Positions 26,205 through 34,828 of a stretch of DNA of 64,000 nucleotides are shown piece by piece (the first letter of the stretch is position 1; every line of letters starts with the position of its first letter). The notes under the pieces are model-generated. The model ran no database searches. It saw only the letters and a program-made list of their open reading frames with translations, and had not been told where the DNA came from. The DNA lies in contig CAVWFR010000024.1 of NCBI GenBank assembly GCA_963754305.1, forward strand, positions 124,001-188,000, written 5' to 3'. Source of the DNA: DATEDA01 sp963754305. Lineage in GTDB: Bacteria; Pseudomonadota; Gammaproteobacteria; Burkholderiales; SG8-39. Made by a program: the position numbers and the translations under genes.

Positions 26205-26235
26205 ACCGTCGGGGGTGAGTTCCGCCCCCGGCGGT
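26205..26235 (+). promoter_or_regulatory. Strong intercistronic hairpin between the two tiny secreted-protein genes
   Basis: The arms 26205-26215 and 26225-26235 (ACCGTCGGGGG and CCCCCGGCGGT) pair over 11 bases with one G-T wobble and a 9-base loop. There is no T-tract, so it is not a standard terminator. Position 12 bases after the first stop and 19 before the second start suggests an mRNA-stabilising or stoichiometry-setting element. Confidence 0.55.
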
Positions 26236-26254
26236 ACCCAGCAGGACTCCAGCC

Positions 26255-26479
26255 ATGAAGCATCCCCTTCTCCGCATCCTCTTGCTTGCGATCGTGCTGA
26301 CCCCGTCGTTGCGCGCAGCGGCCGATCAAGGCGGCCCGATGGCAGGTGTACACGAACTCCCGGCGTTCGTCCGAGAGCGCATCGAGCTGACGCCAGGAAC
26401 GGCAGGCGGCAGCACTCCGTTGAGCGAGCAGTATCCCGCGGGTCTCGGCAGTCTGGGCGTCGACCGGCTCAACCCGTGA
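26255..26479 (+). CDS. Tiny secreted protein (74 aa), second of a pair
   Basis: ATG 26255 is preceded by AGCAGGA. A Sec signal peptide (LLRILLLAIVLTPSLRAAA) precedes a mature part of about 50 residues with a charged helix-like segment (ELPAFVRERIEL), then a Gly/Ser/Thr-rich stretch and a short ending VDRLNP that echoes the ending of the upstream partner. There are no cysteines. Family unknown. The pairing of two tiny exported proteins suggests they act together outside the cytoplasm, but there is no further evidence. Confidence 0.65.
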   Translation: MKHPLLRILLLAIVLTPSLRAAADQGGPMAGVHELPAFVRERIELTPGTAGGSTPLSEQYPAGLGSLGVDRLNP

Positions 26480-26669
26480 GCGGTCCTGCGCATCTCATGG
26501 TCTCTCAGGCGCTGTCATCGCTTTCCTGAACCGAGTCGTTCGAGGCGGCCACGTCACGAACCAGGACGGCCCGCCCGTCGCCGGCCAGAATGCCCGTCCC
26601 GACGAGCGCTCGACAGCTCGCGCGGCAGGCGCGGCGGCATGGAGCCAGCTCGCGAGTTCGCATAGCGCG

Positions 26670-28283
26670 TCAGTCAGCAGATCGTCGCGGCCGCGGCGGG
26701 AACGCGTAGGGCGGCAGCGTCGCGAGCCGCGGGTCGTCGACCGCGCCGCCGGCGGTGAAGTGATACAGGCTCTGCCACGGCCGCGGCCCGTCGCCGCCGG
26801 GCGGCAGTCCGAGCAGCCGGTGCATCGCGTCGTCGAAAAAGCAGCCGATCCCGGTCGCCCGGATGCCGGCTGCCTCGGCCTCGAGATAGAGCACCTGCCC
26901 GACGATGCCGCACTCCCAGTACAGCTCGCGATAGCGCCACGGCTCGCGCTCCATCAGCGCGAAGTCGGCGAGCATGCCGAGCGCGAAGCAGGAGTCCGCG
27001 GCGATTTCCTGGTGACACGAGACGGTGCGCGCCGCGTCGCGGAGATCGTGCTCGACGAGAAGGAAGAGATCCAGCGCGGCCGGCCCGGCCTTCCGCCACA
27101 GCCAGTCGGGGCGCGTTGCGCGCCGCAGCCGCTCCGCCGCCTCGGGCGCGCGGACGAAGACATAGAGCCCCGGCGCCAGCCCGACGACGCGATGCACGAA
27201 CAGCCCGAGATGCACGCGCGGCGCGTGCGGCCAGGCGTCCCACGGCGGGACGCCGGCGCGCGGCACGAGCGGCTCGAGCATCGCGTAGAACGCCTCGGCG
27301 TCGACCGCGGTCACGCCGTCGAAGTCGACCGCGCTGCGCCGCTGCCGCACGAGCGTCGCGGCGGGGAGGTCGAGCGTGGGCGTGCGCGTCATCGGCGCCG
27401 CGCCGCCCGGGGCGAAGCGCGAGGCGAGCGGCGTCCGCGGCCGGACCGTCGCGGCGTGGACGCGATCGATCTCGCGCCACGCCACGTGCGACGGGCTCAG
27501 GGCGTTCGCGCTGCCCGACCACGCCGCCCTCTCCGCGGTCCGCACGAGCATTTCAACGGTCGGCGGTCCGCCGGTGCCCACCCACAGCAGACAATCCGGG
27601 GCCTCGCGCTCGGCGCCGGCGAAGTCCTCGTCGCGGTCGAGCCCGAGGAGCCGCGCGACGTCCGCGTCGCCCGGCTCCGCGAGATAACGCGTGCGCCAGC
27701 CGAGCGCCGCGCCCGCGTAGGCGACCGCCGCGATCGCATGTCCGCAGTCGTGGGCGCAGTAGCGGAACGCGCGCGCGCCGTACTTCCACGCTTCGCGCCA
27801 GTAGATCGAGCTCAGGCCGACGATCACGCCCGAGGCGAGGTCCGGCGCAGCGGCGACCCGCGCGCGACGCTCGAGCGCGTGATCGCGGCTCACGTAGTGA
27901 TACACGCCGGCGTCGAGCGCGGGCAGCCGATCGCACACCACGTAGCCTTCGGTCGGATGCAGATTGCCGCTCGAGGGATTGCAGCGCAGCGCCCACGACG
28001 CCCCGCGGTGCGACTTCCACGCCGACAGCCCGAGCGAGAGCTCGAGGAGCGCGGCAATCGCGTCGCCGCCGAGCGGCGCGGGCGGCGGCAGGCGTCCGAC
28101 CCTGAGCTCGTTGAACCGCGTCGCGAGCCCGTCCGCGAGCAGCGGAAGCTCGACGCGCTCGCAAGGCGCGTAGGTGCGGAATGGGTCGGGCTGGGTCGCC
28201 CAGTCGAGGAAGCCGGGACCGGGGGCGTAGCGCTCGAGCCGGTGTTTGCTCAGCTCGTGATAATCGAGGACGGTGCGGGCCAT
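26670..28283 (-). CDS. Two-domain SagB-type (nitroreductase-fold) oxidoreductase
   Basis: A 537-residue protein made of two nitroreductase/SagB-like halves. The first half (about 1-270) begins VLDYHELSKHRLERYAPGPG and has the SWALRCNPSSGNLHPTEGYV segment typical of SagB dehydrogenases, then FRYCAHDCGHAIAAVAYAG. The second half (about 290-525) repeats the fold with VRQRRSAVDFDGVTAV near 310 and GIGCFFDDAMHRLLGLPP near the end. SagB proteins bind FMN and oxidise azolines in peptide toxins, but stand-alone two-domain forms occur without peptide-modification genes, and no YcaO or ThiF-like gene lies here. The substrate is therefore unknown. It is convergent with the tiny secreted protein pair. 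Confidence 0.85.
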   Translation of the reverse strand: MARTVLDYHELSKHRLERYAPGPGFLDWATQPDPFRTYAPCERVELPLLADGLATRFNELRVGRLPPPAPLGGDAIAALLELSLGLSAWKSHRGASWALRCNPSSGNLHPTEGYVVCDRLPALDAGVYHYVSRDHALERRARVAAAPDLASGVIVGLSSIYWREAWKYGARAFRYCAHDCGHAIAAVAYAGAALGWRTRYLAEPGDADVARLLGLDRDEDFAGAEREAPDCLLWVGTGGPPTVEMLVRTAERAAWSGSANALSPSHVAWREIDRVHAATVRPRTPLASRFAPGGAAPMTRTPTLDLPAATLVRQRRSAVDFDGVTAVDAEAFYAMLEPLVPRAGVPPWDAWPHAPRVHLGLFVHRVVGLAPGLYVFVRAPEAAERLRRATRPDWLWRKAGPAALDLFLLVEHDLRDAARTVSCHQEIAADSCFALGMLADFALMEREPWRYRELYWECGIVGQVLYLEAEAAGIRATGIGCFFDDAMHRLLGLPPGGDGPRPWQSLYHFTAGGAVDDPRLATLPPYAFPPRPRRSAD

Positions 28284-28614
28284 GCGCTACGCGCGTGCTC
28301 GGATTGGTTCGCAGTGAACTTACGGTAGCGTTGCGAGGGTGAGCTCGCGGCCGTGATCAGGGGGTGGGCCGTCGTCGGGGTCTAGCCGCGCAACCCGCGA
28401 GATGACCGCGACGCAGCGGGCTGCCCGGGGAGTTTAGTGCAAACTCGAAGCGTCACCCCGTGGTAAACGACCGGCGCTGTCTATAGTGGCGTGCAGGTCG
28501 CTGGCCTCGTTACGCACGCTACGGATAGACAGGCAATATGTTCCCGCGCGCGAGGGCTCGGGGGTCCTCCCCTCTTCCCTGCCGCAAGCGTCGTCAATCC
28601 GAGAGGTGCCAACC
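28284..28614. other. Divergent intergenic region between the SagB-type and AhpD-like genes
   Basis: These 331 bases hold the promoters of both flanking genes. One notable feature is an inverted repeat at 28430-28446 (GAGTTT, five bases, AAACTC), which could be a regulator site. The open frame on the plus strand that runs into the downstream gene from 28486 shows no conserved protein sequence. Confidence 0.45.
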
Positions 28615-29160
28615 ATGGCCAGGGTCCCATACGTCGCAGAAGACGAGCTTCCAGCCGATCTGCGCCCGCTGTATCGCAAGTTCGCGCACGAGTACGGCAG
28701 CTTCGGCAATCAGGCCGGCGTGCTCGGGCATTCGCCGGTCGTCTTTCGCCACCTCTACGGGCTGACTGCCGCGATGCGGGAGGATGGCGCGCTGCCGCCG
28801 CGCCTGGTCGAGATCGCGGTCGTCGCGACGAGCGCGGTGAACGGGTGCAAGTACTGCGTCGGGCATCACGGTCCGGTGCTGCGGAACATGGGGCTTCCCG
28901 CCGAAACCGTCGAGCGCATCCTGGAGCCGGATGTCCCGGGGCTGGACGAGGTGGGGCGCCTGGTCCGCGACTACGCTAAGCTCGTGACCGAGCGCGCCTG
29001 GGGGATTCGCGATCAGGCGTTCGATGCGCTGCGCGAGCACTTCACCGACCGGCAGATCGTCGAGCTGACCGTGCGCATCGGCCTGTGCGGACTCTTCAAC
29101 AAGCTCAACGATGCGCTGCAGGTCGAATTCGAGACGCCGGCGGCGCCGGTTTCCGGCTAG
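28615..29160 (+). CDS. Carboxymuconolactone decarboxylase/AhpD-like family protein
   Basis: A 181-residue all-helical protein. I chose ATG 28615 (MARVPYVAEDELP), where conserved sequence starts. The redox and proton-relay motif C78-x2-C81-x3-H85 (NGCKYCVGHHG) with E67 in RLVEIAVVATSAVNGC matches the AhpD/CMD family. The peroxidase-type cysteine pair points to an alkylhydroperoxidase-like or thiol-oxidoreductase role rather than true lactone decarboxylation, which lacks this pair. It lies 140 bases upstream of a Rieske oxygenase gene on the same strand, a common neighbourhood in aromatic-compound gene clusters. Confidence 0.88.
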   Translation: MARVPYVAEDELPADLRPLYRKFAHEYGSFGNQAGVLGHSPVVFRHLYGLTAAMREDGALPPRLVEIAVVATSAVNGCKYCVGHHGPVLRNMGLPAETVERILEPDVPGLDEVGRLVRDYAKLVTERAWGIRDQAFDALREHFTDRQIVELTVRIGLCGLFNKLNDALQVEFETPAAPVSG

Positions 29161-29300
29161 GTCCGATTTGCGGGTGGCGGACGAGCATCAGCGGTGCCGA
29201 TGACCCTCATCACCAATCGCGTTGGCAGCGCTCGCTGCGATCGAGTATCGTTTCCGCGCCACCCGCCGCAGCAGCGGTGAACCACGCCCGAAGGATTGCC

Positions 29301-30393
29301 ATGCCCGTAAACACGTTTGTCGAGAACGCCTGGTACGTAGCCGGCCGCTCCGAGGAGTTCCCCATCGACCAGCCGAAGGGCCAGAAGATCGGTAATCGGC
29401 CGGTGCTGGTCTGGCGCCCGCGCGACGGCAAGATCGCTGCCTTCGACGATCGCTGCGTCCACAAGCGCATGCCCCTGTCGGAGGGTCGCGTCCTCGCGGA
29501 CGGCGTGCTCGAATGCGCCTACCACGGCTTCTGCTACGAGCCCTCCGGCAAGTGTGTGCGCATCCCCTCGCAACTCGACCTGCCGATCCCTTCCAGAGCC
29601 AAGCTCAGGCCGTTCCCCTCGGTCGAGCAGGATGGCCTGGTGTGGGTCTGGCCCGGCGATCCAGCGAAGATCGGCGAGGTACAGGTGCCGCGCACGCCGG
29701 AGCTGGCCGGCGCCGCGTGGGAAGTGCACATGTTCGATCCGGTGCACGTGCCGGCGAATTACGCGCTGATGATCGAGAACCTGCTCGACATCACGCACTT
29801 CTACCCGCTGCACGACGGCAACATCGGCGACATCGAGCAGAGCAAGATCCCGGTGGAACTGGTCGAGGAGACGCTGTGGGGAACGCCAACGGTGAAGACG
29901 GTCCGCCGCGTACAGGGCTACAAGCAGCCCCCGTTCATGGTCGACTGGTGGGGTGTCCCGGTGGTGGATCGCTGGCATACGCACCACATGGTGGCGCCCG
30001 GCCTGACGCGCGTGGAGCTGCGCTGCGCGCCACCTGGGAAGCTCGGCCAGGCGGAGCACGAGTTCGGCTACGTCATCCACCACGCCCACACGCCGATCGA
30101 CGCCGGCAACCACGTCTGGCGGCTTTGGGTCAGCACGCGCAGCGGCAGCCGTTGCCGCGGCCGACCCCACGAAAAGCTGTACCGCACGCATCGCCGAAAT
30201 GTTCCCCGCCGTCATGGAGGAGGACCGTTGGGCCCTCGAATGGCAGCAGCGCATGTTCGAGTACCCCGACGACGATTACCACGAGGTCTTTCTGCGCTCG
30301 GATCAGCCCCTGCTGCGTTGCCGCAAGATCCTCGCCCAGCTCGAGAAAGGGAACATCGGGTACGGGAACGCACTCCCGCAGAAAGCCGCCTAG
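29301..30393 (+). pseudogene. Rieske ring-hydroxylating oxygenase, frameshifted near the C-terminal part
   Basis: Restored, this is a protein of about 360 residues of the vanillate demethylase/phthalate-type Rieske oxygenases. The [2Fe-2S] ligands are C52-x-H54 (RCVHKRMP) and C72-x2-H75 (ECAYHGFCY). The mononuclear iron site lies in ENLLDITHFYPLH. The first frame is good to WRLWVSTRSGS (about 30140). The natural end, MFPAVMEEDRWALEWQQRMF to the stop at 30393, is in the next frame and joins through an Ala-rich stretch at about 30135-30150, so a single small indel separates them. Such oxygenases demethylate or hydroxylate aromatic acids. Whether it is active depends on the frameshift being real. 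ATG 29301 has AAGGA upstream. Confidence 0.8.
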
Positions 30394-30448
30394 GCGCGCG
30401 ACGCGCGAGCAGGCCACCCCTATACTGGCATCGCTCGGTTCGCCGTCG

Positions 30449-31369
30449 ATGGAACTCTACTTACTGCGCACCTTCGTCACTGTCGCCGAACAGGGTCATC
30501 TGACCAAGGCGGCGACGCTGTTGCATGTCAGCCAGCCGGCGGTCAGCGGCCAGGTCAAAGCGCTGGAGGAGGCATTAGGTTTGCGTCTGTTCGAGCGCAG
30601 CCCGACGGGGGCGCGGCTCACCAAAGCGGGCGAAGCGCTGCTGCCGAGAGCCAGGTCGGCGCTGGCGGCCGCAGCGGAGTTCACGACGAGCGCGAAGAAG
30701 CTTGCGGGGCACCTCACCGGCAAGGCGCGCGTAGGCACCATTCTCGACCCTGGCGTCATCCGCCTGGGTTCGTTCGTCAGCACGCTGCTCGAGCACTATC
30801 CGTGGCTCGATGTGGAACTGGCGCACGGGATCTCGACCTGGGCGATGGAGTGCGTGAGCAACGGCTCGCTCGACGCCGCATTCTTCATGGGCGACGGCTT
30901 GCACAGCAACGTGCGCGCCCGGCCGTTGGTGGAGCTCTCGTACCGGGTGGTCGCGCCGGCGGCCTGGCACGCGAGAATCGAATCGGCCGGCTGGAGCGCG
31001 ATTGCCGCCCTCCCGTGGATCAGGCCGCCGCGCCAGTCGCCGCATCAGCGCATGCAGGAGAGCCTGTTCGAGCCGCACAAGCTGAACCCCGCCACGGTCG
31101 TCGAAGCCGACCAGGAATCGAGCATCTCCACGCTGGTCAAGGCCGGCGTCGGCCTCGGGTTGATGCGTGACGATCTGGCGCTCGCCGCGGAGCGTGCCGG
31201 CGAGGTTTGCGTCTGGGGCGGCGGCGGCGCGTCGACAACGCTGTCGTTCGTCTACGCGCGCGATCGCGAAGACGACGCGGTGATCGAGGCATTGCTCGCG
31301 GCAGTCGACGCGGTCTGGCAGCTCGCCGCCGCCAGGTCCCTGCCGCGCAGGCTCCGTCCGGTGGGCTGA
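30449..31369 (+). CDS. LysR-family transcriptional regulator
   Basis: A 306-residue regulator. The N-terminal winged helix-turn-helix is MELYLLRTFVTVAEQGHLTK to about residue 60 (AATLLHVSQPAVSGQVKALE as recognition region), followed by the linker helix and an effector-binding domain (RVGTILDPGVIRLG onward). It starts 55 bases after the Rieske gene and precedes the liv-type transport operon by 126 bases, all on the same strand, so it probably controls one or both in response to an aromatic or amino-acid-like ligand. LysR genes are more often divergent from their target, so control of the co-directional liv genes is inference. Confidence 0.9.
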   Translation: MELYLLRTFVTVAEQGHLTKAATLLHVSQPAVSGQVKALEEALGLRLFERSPTGARLTKAGEALLPRARSALAAAAEFTTSAKKLAGHLTGKARVGTILDPGVIRLGSFVSTLLEHYPWLDVELAHGISTWAMECVSNGSLDAAFFMGDGLHSNVRARPLVELSYRVVAPAAWHARIESAGWSAIAALPWIRPPRQSPHQRMQESLFEPHKLNPATVVEADQESSISTLVKAGVGLGLMRDDLALAAERAGEVCVWGGGGASTTLSFVYARDREDDAVIEALLAAVDAVWQLAAARSLPRRLRPVG

Positions 31370-31376
31370 GCGCGCT

Positions 31377-31403
31377 CGATACACTCGATACACTCGGTAC
31401 ACT
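31377..31403 (+). repeat. Three tandem 9-bp repeats upstream of the liv-type operon
   Basis: The unit CGATACACT occurs twice exactly and once with one change (CGGTACACT), head to tail, just after the LysR stop and about 95 bases before the first transporter gene. Spacing of 9 bases is close to one helix turn, so it could be a regulator-binding array or simple slippage. Confidence 0.6.
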
Positions 31404-31495
31404 GCGGGTACAACTGCGGGGCGCGGCGCGCCCCTCTCGCGCTGAATGCCGACCGACGGAGCCGGACCCGACGTCCCGGGAGGGGTCAGAGGTAG

Positions 31496-32251
31496 ATGCT
31501 CGCGGCGACCGACGTCGTGAAGTCCTTTGGCGGCTTTCAAGCGCTCGCCGGATGCTCGCTCACGGTCGCTGCCGGCAGCATCACCGGCATCATCGGACCG
31601 AACGGCGCCGGCAAGTCGACGCTGTTCAACGTGCTCGCCGGCGCGATCGAGCCCGACGCCGGCGAGGTACGGTTCGAGGGCGCCAGTCTCCTCGGCTTGC
31701 GACCCGACCGCCGCGCCCGCGCCGGGCTGGTGCGCACGTTCCAGATCTCGCGCGAGCTGGGCGGTCTGACGGTGCTCGAGAACATGCTGCTCGCGAGCCC
31801 GCACCAGAGCGGAGATGCGGGGTGGCGATGCTTCGGCTCGCCCGCGCGCGTACGCGCCGAGCAGGCGGCAGCGATCGCGCGCGCGCGACCGCTGCTCGAT
31901 CAGGTCAACCTCTGGCCACTCGCCAACGAGCCGGCGCGGAACCTCTCGGGCGGGCAGAAGAAGCTGCTCGAGATCTCCCGCGCGCTGATGCTCGAGCCGA
32001 AGATCATCCTGCTCGACGAGCCCACCGCGGGCGTCAGCCCGGTAATGACCGAGGCGCTGGGCGCGACCATCGCGGGCTTGCGCGACCGCGGCGTCACCTT
32101 CGCGATCATCGAGCACGATATGGACGTGATCGCGGAGCTGTGCAACCCGATCTACGTGCTGGCCGAAGGCCGCACGCTCACGAGCGGGACGTTCCGCGAA
32201 GTGACCTCCAACCGCGAAGTGATGCAAGCCTATCTCGGCAAGGTGGCATGA
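31496..32251 (+). CDS. livG: Branched-chain amino acid-type ABC transporter ATP-binding protein (LivG-like)
   Basis: A 251-residue ATPase. Walker A is GPNGAGKST near residue 32, the Q-loop is RTFQISRELGGLTVLENML, the signature is LSGGQKKLLEISRAL and Walker B is IILLDEPTAGVSP, followed by FAIIEHDMDVI. This matches LivG-type subunits of the HAAT family. ATG 31496 has AGAGG upstream. The stop overlaps the start of the LivF-like gene (ATGA), indicating translational coupling. The complete set of two ATPases, two permeases and a receptor follows. HAAT systems carry branched-chain amino acids but also aromatic acids, urea and amides; the Rieske and LysR neighbours favour an aromatic substrate. Confidence 0.93.
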   Translation: MLAATDVVKSFGGFQALAGCSLTVAAGSITGIIGPNGAGKSTLFNVLAGAIEPDAGEVRFEGASLLGLRPDRRARAGLVRTFQISRELGGLTVLENMLLASPHQSGDAGWRCFGSPARVRAEQAAAIARARPLLDQVNLWPLANEPARNLSGGQKKLLEISRALMLEPKIILLDEPTAGVSPVMTEALGATIAGLRDRGVTFAIIEHDMDVIAELCNPIYVLAEGRTLTSGTFREVTSNREVMQAYLGKVA

Positions 32252-32970
32252 GCGACGTCCTGACCGCCAGCGCGCTGCACGCCGGATACGGCGCGGGCGA
32301 CATTCTCAAGGGCATCGACGTCGCCCTGCCGGCCGGGCGCATCCTCACCGTGATCGGGCCGAACGGCTCCGGCAAGTCGACGTTCATCAAGACGCTGGCC
32401 GGGCTGCTGCCGGCGCGCCAAGGGGAGATCCGGCTCGCGGGCGAACGCCTGAACGATCTGTCGCCGCCGCGCCGCGTGCGCCTGGGTCTCGCCTACGTCC
32501 CGCAGGAATACAACGTGTTCCGCAATCTCACCGTGATCGAGAACCTGAAGATCGCGCGCGAGTTCATGGGCGGCGGCGCAGCGCTCGGCGACGGGGCCGC
32601 GACGCTGTTTCCCGAGCTCGCGGCGCGTCACAAGACGCTCGCCGGGAACCTGAGCGGCGGCCAGCGCCAGATGCTCGCCCTCGCCTGCGCGCTTACGGTG
32701 CGTCCTCGGGTGCTGATGCTCGACGAGCCATCGGCCGGCCTGTCGCCGAAGTACATGGGCGAGATCTTCGACACCGTCAAGAAGGTCAACGCTACGGGGG
32801 TAAGCGTACTGATGGTCGAGCAGAACGCCACCGAGGCGCTACGCATCTCGGATGCCTGTGTCGTGCTCGCCGGCGGTCGCGTGCGGCTCAGCGCGCCCGC
32901 GGGCGAGGTGCTCGGCATGAAGAACCTGCAAAACCTCTATCTAGGCGATGCGCGCGCGACGACATCCTGA
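32248..32970 (+). CDS. livF: Branched-chain amino acid-type ABC transporter ATP-binding protein (LivF-like)
   Basis: A 240-residue ATPase with Walker A GPNGSGKST, LAYVPQEYNVFRNLTVIENL, signature LSGGQRQMLALACAL and Walker B VLMLDEPSAGLSP followed by MVEQNATEAL. These are the LivF-type landmarks; the QEYNVF/ENL region distinguishes it from LivG. It overlaps the upstream gene by four bases, and its TGA overlaps the ATG of the permease gene by one base, so the three are translated as a coupled unit. It forms the second nucleotide-binding subunit of the importer. Confidence 0.93.
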   Translation: MSDVLTASALHAGYGAGDILKGIDVALPAGRILTVIGPNGSGKSTFIKTLAGLLPARQGEIRLAGERLNDLSPPRRVRLGLAYVPQEYNVFRNLTVIENLKIAREFMGGGAALGDGAATLFPELAARHKTLAGNLSGGQRQMLALACALTVRPRVLMLDEPSAGLSPKYMGEIFDTVKKVNATGVSVLMVEQNATEALRISDACVVLAGGRVRLSAPAGEVLGMKNLQNLYLGDARATTS

Positions 32971-33830
32971 TGCTGCAGACTGCGTTCAACGGCCTCGTCA
33001 CCGGGGTCATCATGACGTTGCCTGCGCTGGCGGTGACGCTGCTGTTCGGCGTGCTCAAGTTCCCCAACTTCGCGATCGGCGCGATGATGACGGTCGCTGC
33101 TTACATGACCTTCGCGCTCAACGCACAGCTCGGCTGGCCGCTCGCGCTTGCGACCTGCACCGCCGCGGTCGCATTCGGCGGGATCTGCATCATCATCGAT
33201 GCGCTCACCTTCCGGCCGCTGCGCGAGCGCGGCGCGCTCACGCTGATGGTGGCCTCGCTCGGTCTCGGCTTCATTCTCGAGAACATCGCCCGCTTCGCCT
33301 ATGGCAACGCGGCGCGCAGTTTCGCCATCGAGCTCGCCCGCCCGTTCCGCGTCCTGGACATCCGAATGAACCGCGAGCAGATGACCACGCTCGCGGTGTC
33401 TTTTCTCGCGATGGTCTTCATGTACCTGCTGTTGACGCGCACGCCGATCGGACGGGCGATGCGCGCGGTGGCCGACAATCCGCAGCTCGCCCTGGTGCGC
33501 GGCATCGAGACCCCGCGCATCATCCGCTGGACGTGGTTCATCGCCGGTTGCCTCCTCGCCGTCGGCGGCGTGCTGATCGGCATGGACCGGGCGCTCGAGC
33601 CGCTCATGGGGTCGAACTACGTTGTCGCCGTGTTCGCCGCGGCGATTCTCGGCGGGCTGGGCAGCCCGCTCGGCGCGTTCGCCGGCGCGATGCTGATCGG
33701 CATCGTGAGCGAGCTCTCGACCCTCGTGATCGCGCCCAACTACCGCATCGGAATCCCGCTGGTGGTGATTGCCGTCGTCCTCATCTTCCGGCCGCAGGGC
33801 CTGTTCGGTCAGCCGCACATCCGGAAGTGA
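32970..33830 (+). CDS. livH: Branched-chain amino acid-type ABC transporter permease (LivH-like)
   Basis: A 286-residue membrane protein with about eight hydrophobic segments, starting MLQTAFNGLVTGVIMTLPAL. LivH landmarks are LLFGVLKFPNFAIGAMMTVA (residues about 28-47), RTPIGRAMRAVADNPQLA in the coupling loop near 156 and the late AAILGGLGSPLGAFAGAML segment. The ATG shares its A with the upstream stop (TGATG). It pairs with the LivM-like subunit. Confidence 0.92.
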   Translation: MLQTAFNGLVTGVIMTLPALAVTLLFGVLKFPNFAIGAMMTVAAYMTFALNAQLGWPLALATCTAAVAFGGICIIIDALTFRPLRERGALTLMVASLGLGFILENIARFAYGNAARSFAIELARPFRVLDIRMNREQMTTLAVSFLAMVFMYLLLTRTPIGRAMRAVADNPQLALVRGIETPRIIRWTWFIAGCLLAVGGVLIGMDRALEPLMGSNYVVAVFAAAILGGLGSPLGAFAGAMLIGIVSELSTLVIAPNYRIGIPLVVIAVVLIFRPQGLFGQPHIRK

Positions 33831-33849
33831 AGCCGCGGATGCGTCACCG

Positions 33850-34776
33850 ATGATCTCGTTCCTCGTTCTGCTGGCGATCGTGGTCTGCTTCTCGGCCATC
33901 CTGGCGTTGGCGCTGAACTTCCAGTGGGGCCTGGGCGGCATGGTCAACTTTGGCCTGGCCGGGTTCTACACGCTGGGGGCGTACGCCTGCGCGCTGCTGA
34001 TCCTCAAGGGGGGCACCAACACCCTCGTCGCCACGCTCGGCGCGATGGCGATCGTCGCCACGGTGAGCGCGGTCGTCGCGCTGGTGACCTTGCGCGTCGC
34101 GGAGGAGGACTACTTCGCCATCGTCACTCTCGGCGCGGGCGAGATGCTGCGCCTCGCTTCGCTGAACGAAGACTGGCTGACCAAGGGCGCACTCGGGCTC
34201 GCCGGCATCCCGCGGCCGCTCGGCGATGTGGTTCCGGCCGAGATGTACTCGTACTTCCTGCTCGGGCTGTCCCTCGCGAGCTTGCTGGGGACGCTCTGGG
34301 TCCTGAACGTGCTGGCCCGGTCGCCTTTCGGCCGCATCGTGCGCGCGGTGCGCGAGGACGACCTGGTGGCCGCGACCCTGGGCAAGAACGTCCTTTGGGC
34401 GCGCGTGCGGATCTTTGCGATCGGCGGGGCCTTCATCGGCCTGGCCGGCGCGCTGCACGCCTTCTATTACCAGTACATCGATCCGACCCAGTTCACGAAC
34501 ATCGTCGTGGCCTACGCCTTCATGGCGGTGATCGCTGGCGGGCGCGGCGCGCACCAGGGGACGATCTGGGGTGCGGCCGTGGTGATGGTGTTGCTGGAGG
34601 GCTCGCGCTTCCTCAAGGACGTGATTCCCGCGCTGAACGCCGACCAGCTGGCGGCGATCCGTATCATCATCATCGGCGTGGGATTGATCCTGCTGCTGAT
34701 CTTCCGCCCGCAGGGGTTCCTGCGCGAGCACCGGTTGCAGGTCGATCTCGACGATGCCCCGACGATTCGACGATAG
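33850..34776 (+). CDS. livM: Branched-chain amino acid-type ABC transporter permease (LivM-like)
   Basis: A 308-residue permease with eight or more hydrophobic segments. Landmarks are LALNFQWGLGGMVNFGLAGF (residues about 20-39), the periplasmic region around LTKGALGLAGIPRPLGD, the coupling loop SPFGRIVRAVREDDLVAATLG-like segment (written here in parts: SPFGRIVRAVRED, DLVAATLGKN) and VIAGGRGAHQGTIWGAA. It starts at ATG 33850, 19 bases after livH. The C-terminus IFRPQGFLREHRLQ is typical. Confidence 0.92.
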   Translation: MISFLVLLAIVVCFSAILALALNFQWGLGGMVNFGLAGFYTLGAYACALLILKGGTNTLVATLGAMAIVATVSAVVALVTLRVAEEDYFAIVTLGAGEMLRLASLNEDWLTKGALGLAGIPRPLGDVVPAEMYSYFLLGLSLASLLGTLWVLNVLARSPFGRIVRAVREDDLVAATLGKNVLWARVRIFAIGGAFIGLAGALHAFYYQYIDPTQFTNIVVAYAFMAVIAGGRGAHQGTIWGAAVVMVLLEGSRFLKDVIPALNADQLAAIRIIIIGVGLILLLIFRPQGFLREHRLQVDLDDAPTIRR

Positions 34777-34828
34777 GCCGGCGCGAGCGCGGCGGCCCGA
34801 CTTACCCACCCACCCGGAGGAGGTTCGT

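Noticed and set aside
25990..28283. RiPP (TOMM) cluster made of the tiny proteins and the SagB-type oxidoreductase
   Set aside because: The tiny proteins have Sec signal peptides and no Cys-rich core, the SagB-type gene is convergent, and no cyclodehydratase gene is present.
26760..28328. 522-codon open frame on the plus strand opposite the SagB-type gene
   Set aside because: It is antisense to a gene with clear SagB motifs, is very rich in Arg/Ala/Glu, and has no domain-like sequence. High GC content produces such shadow frames throughout the window.
30575..32227. 550-codon minus-strand open frame across the LysR and LivG-like genes
   Set aside because: It spans two genes with strong motifs on the other strand, and its composition is that of a GC shadow.
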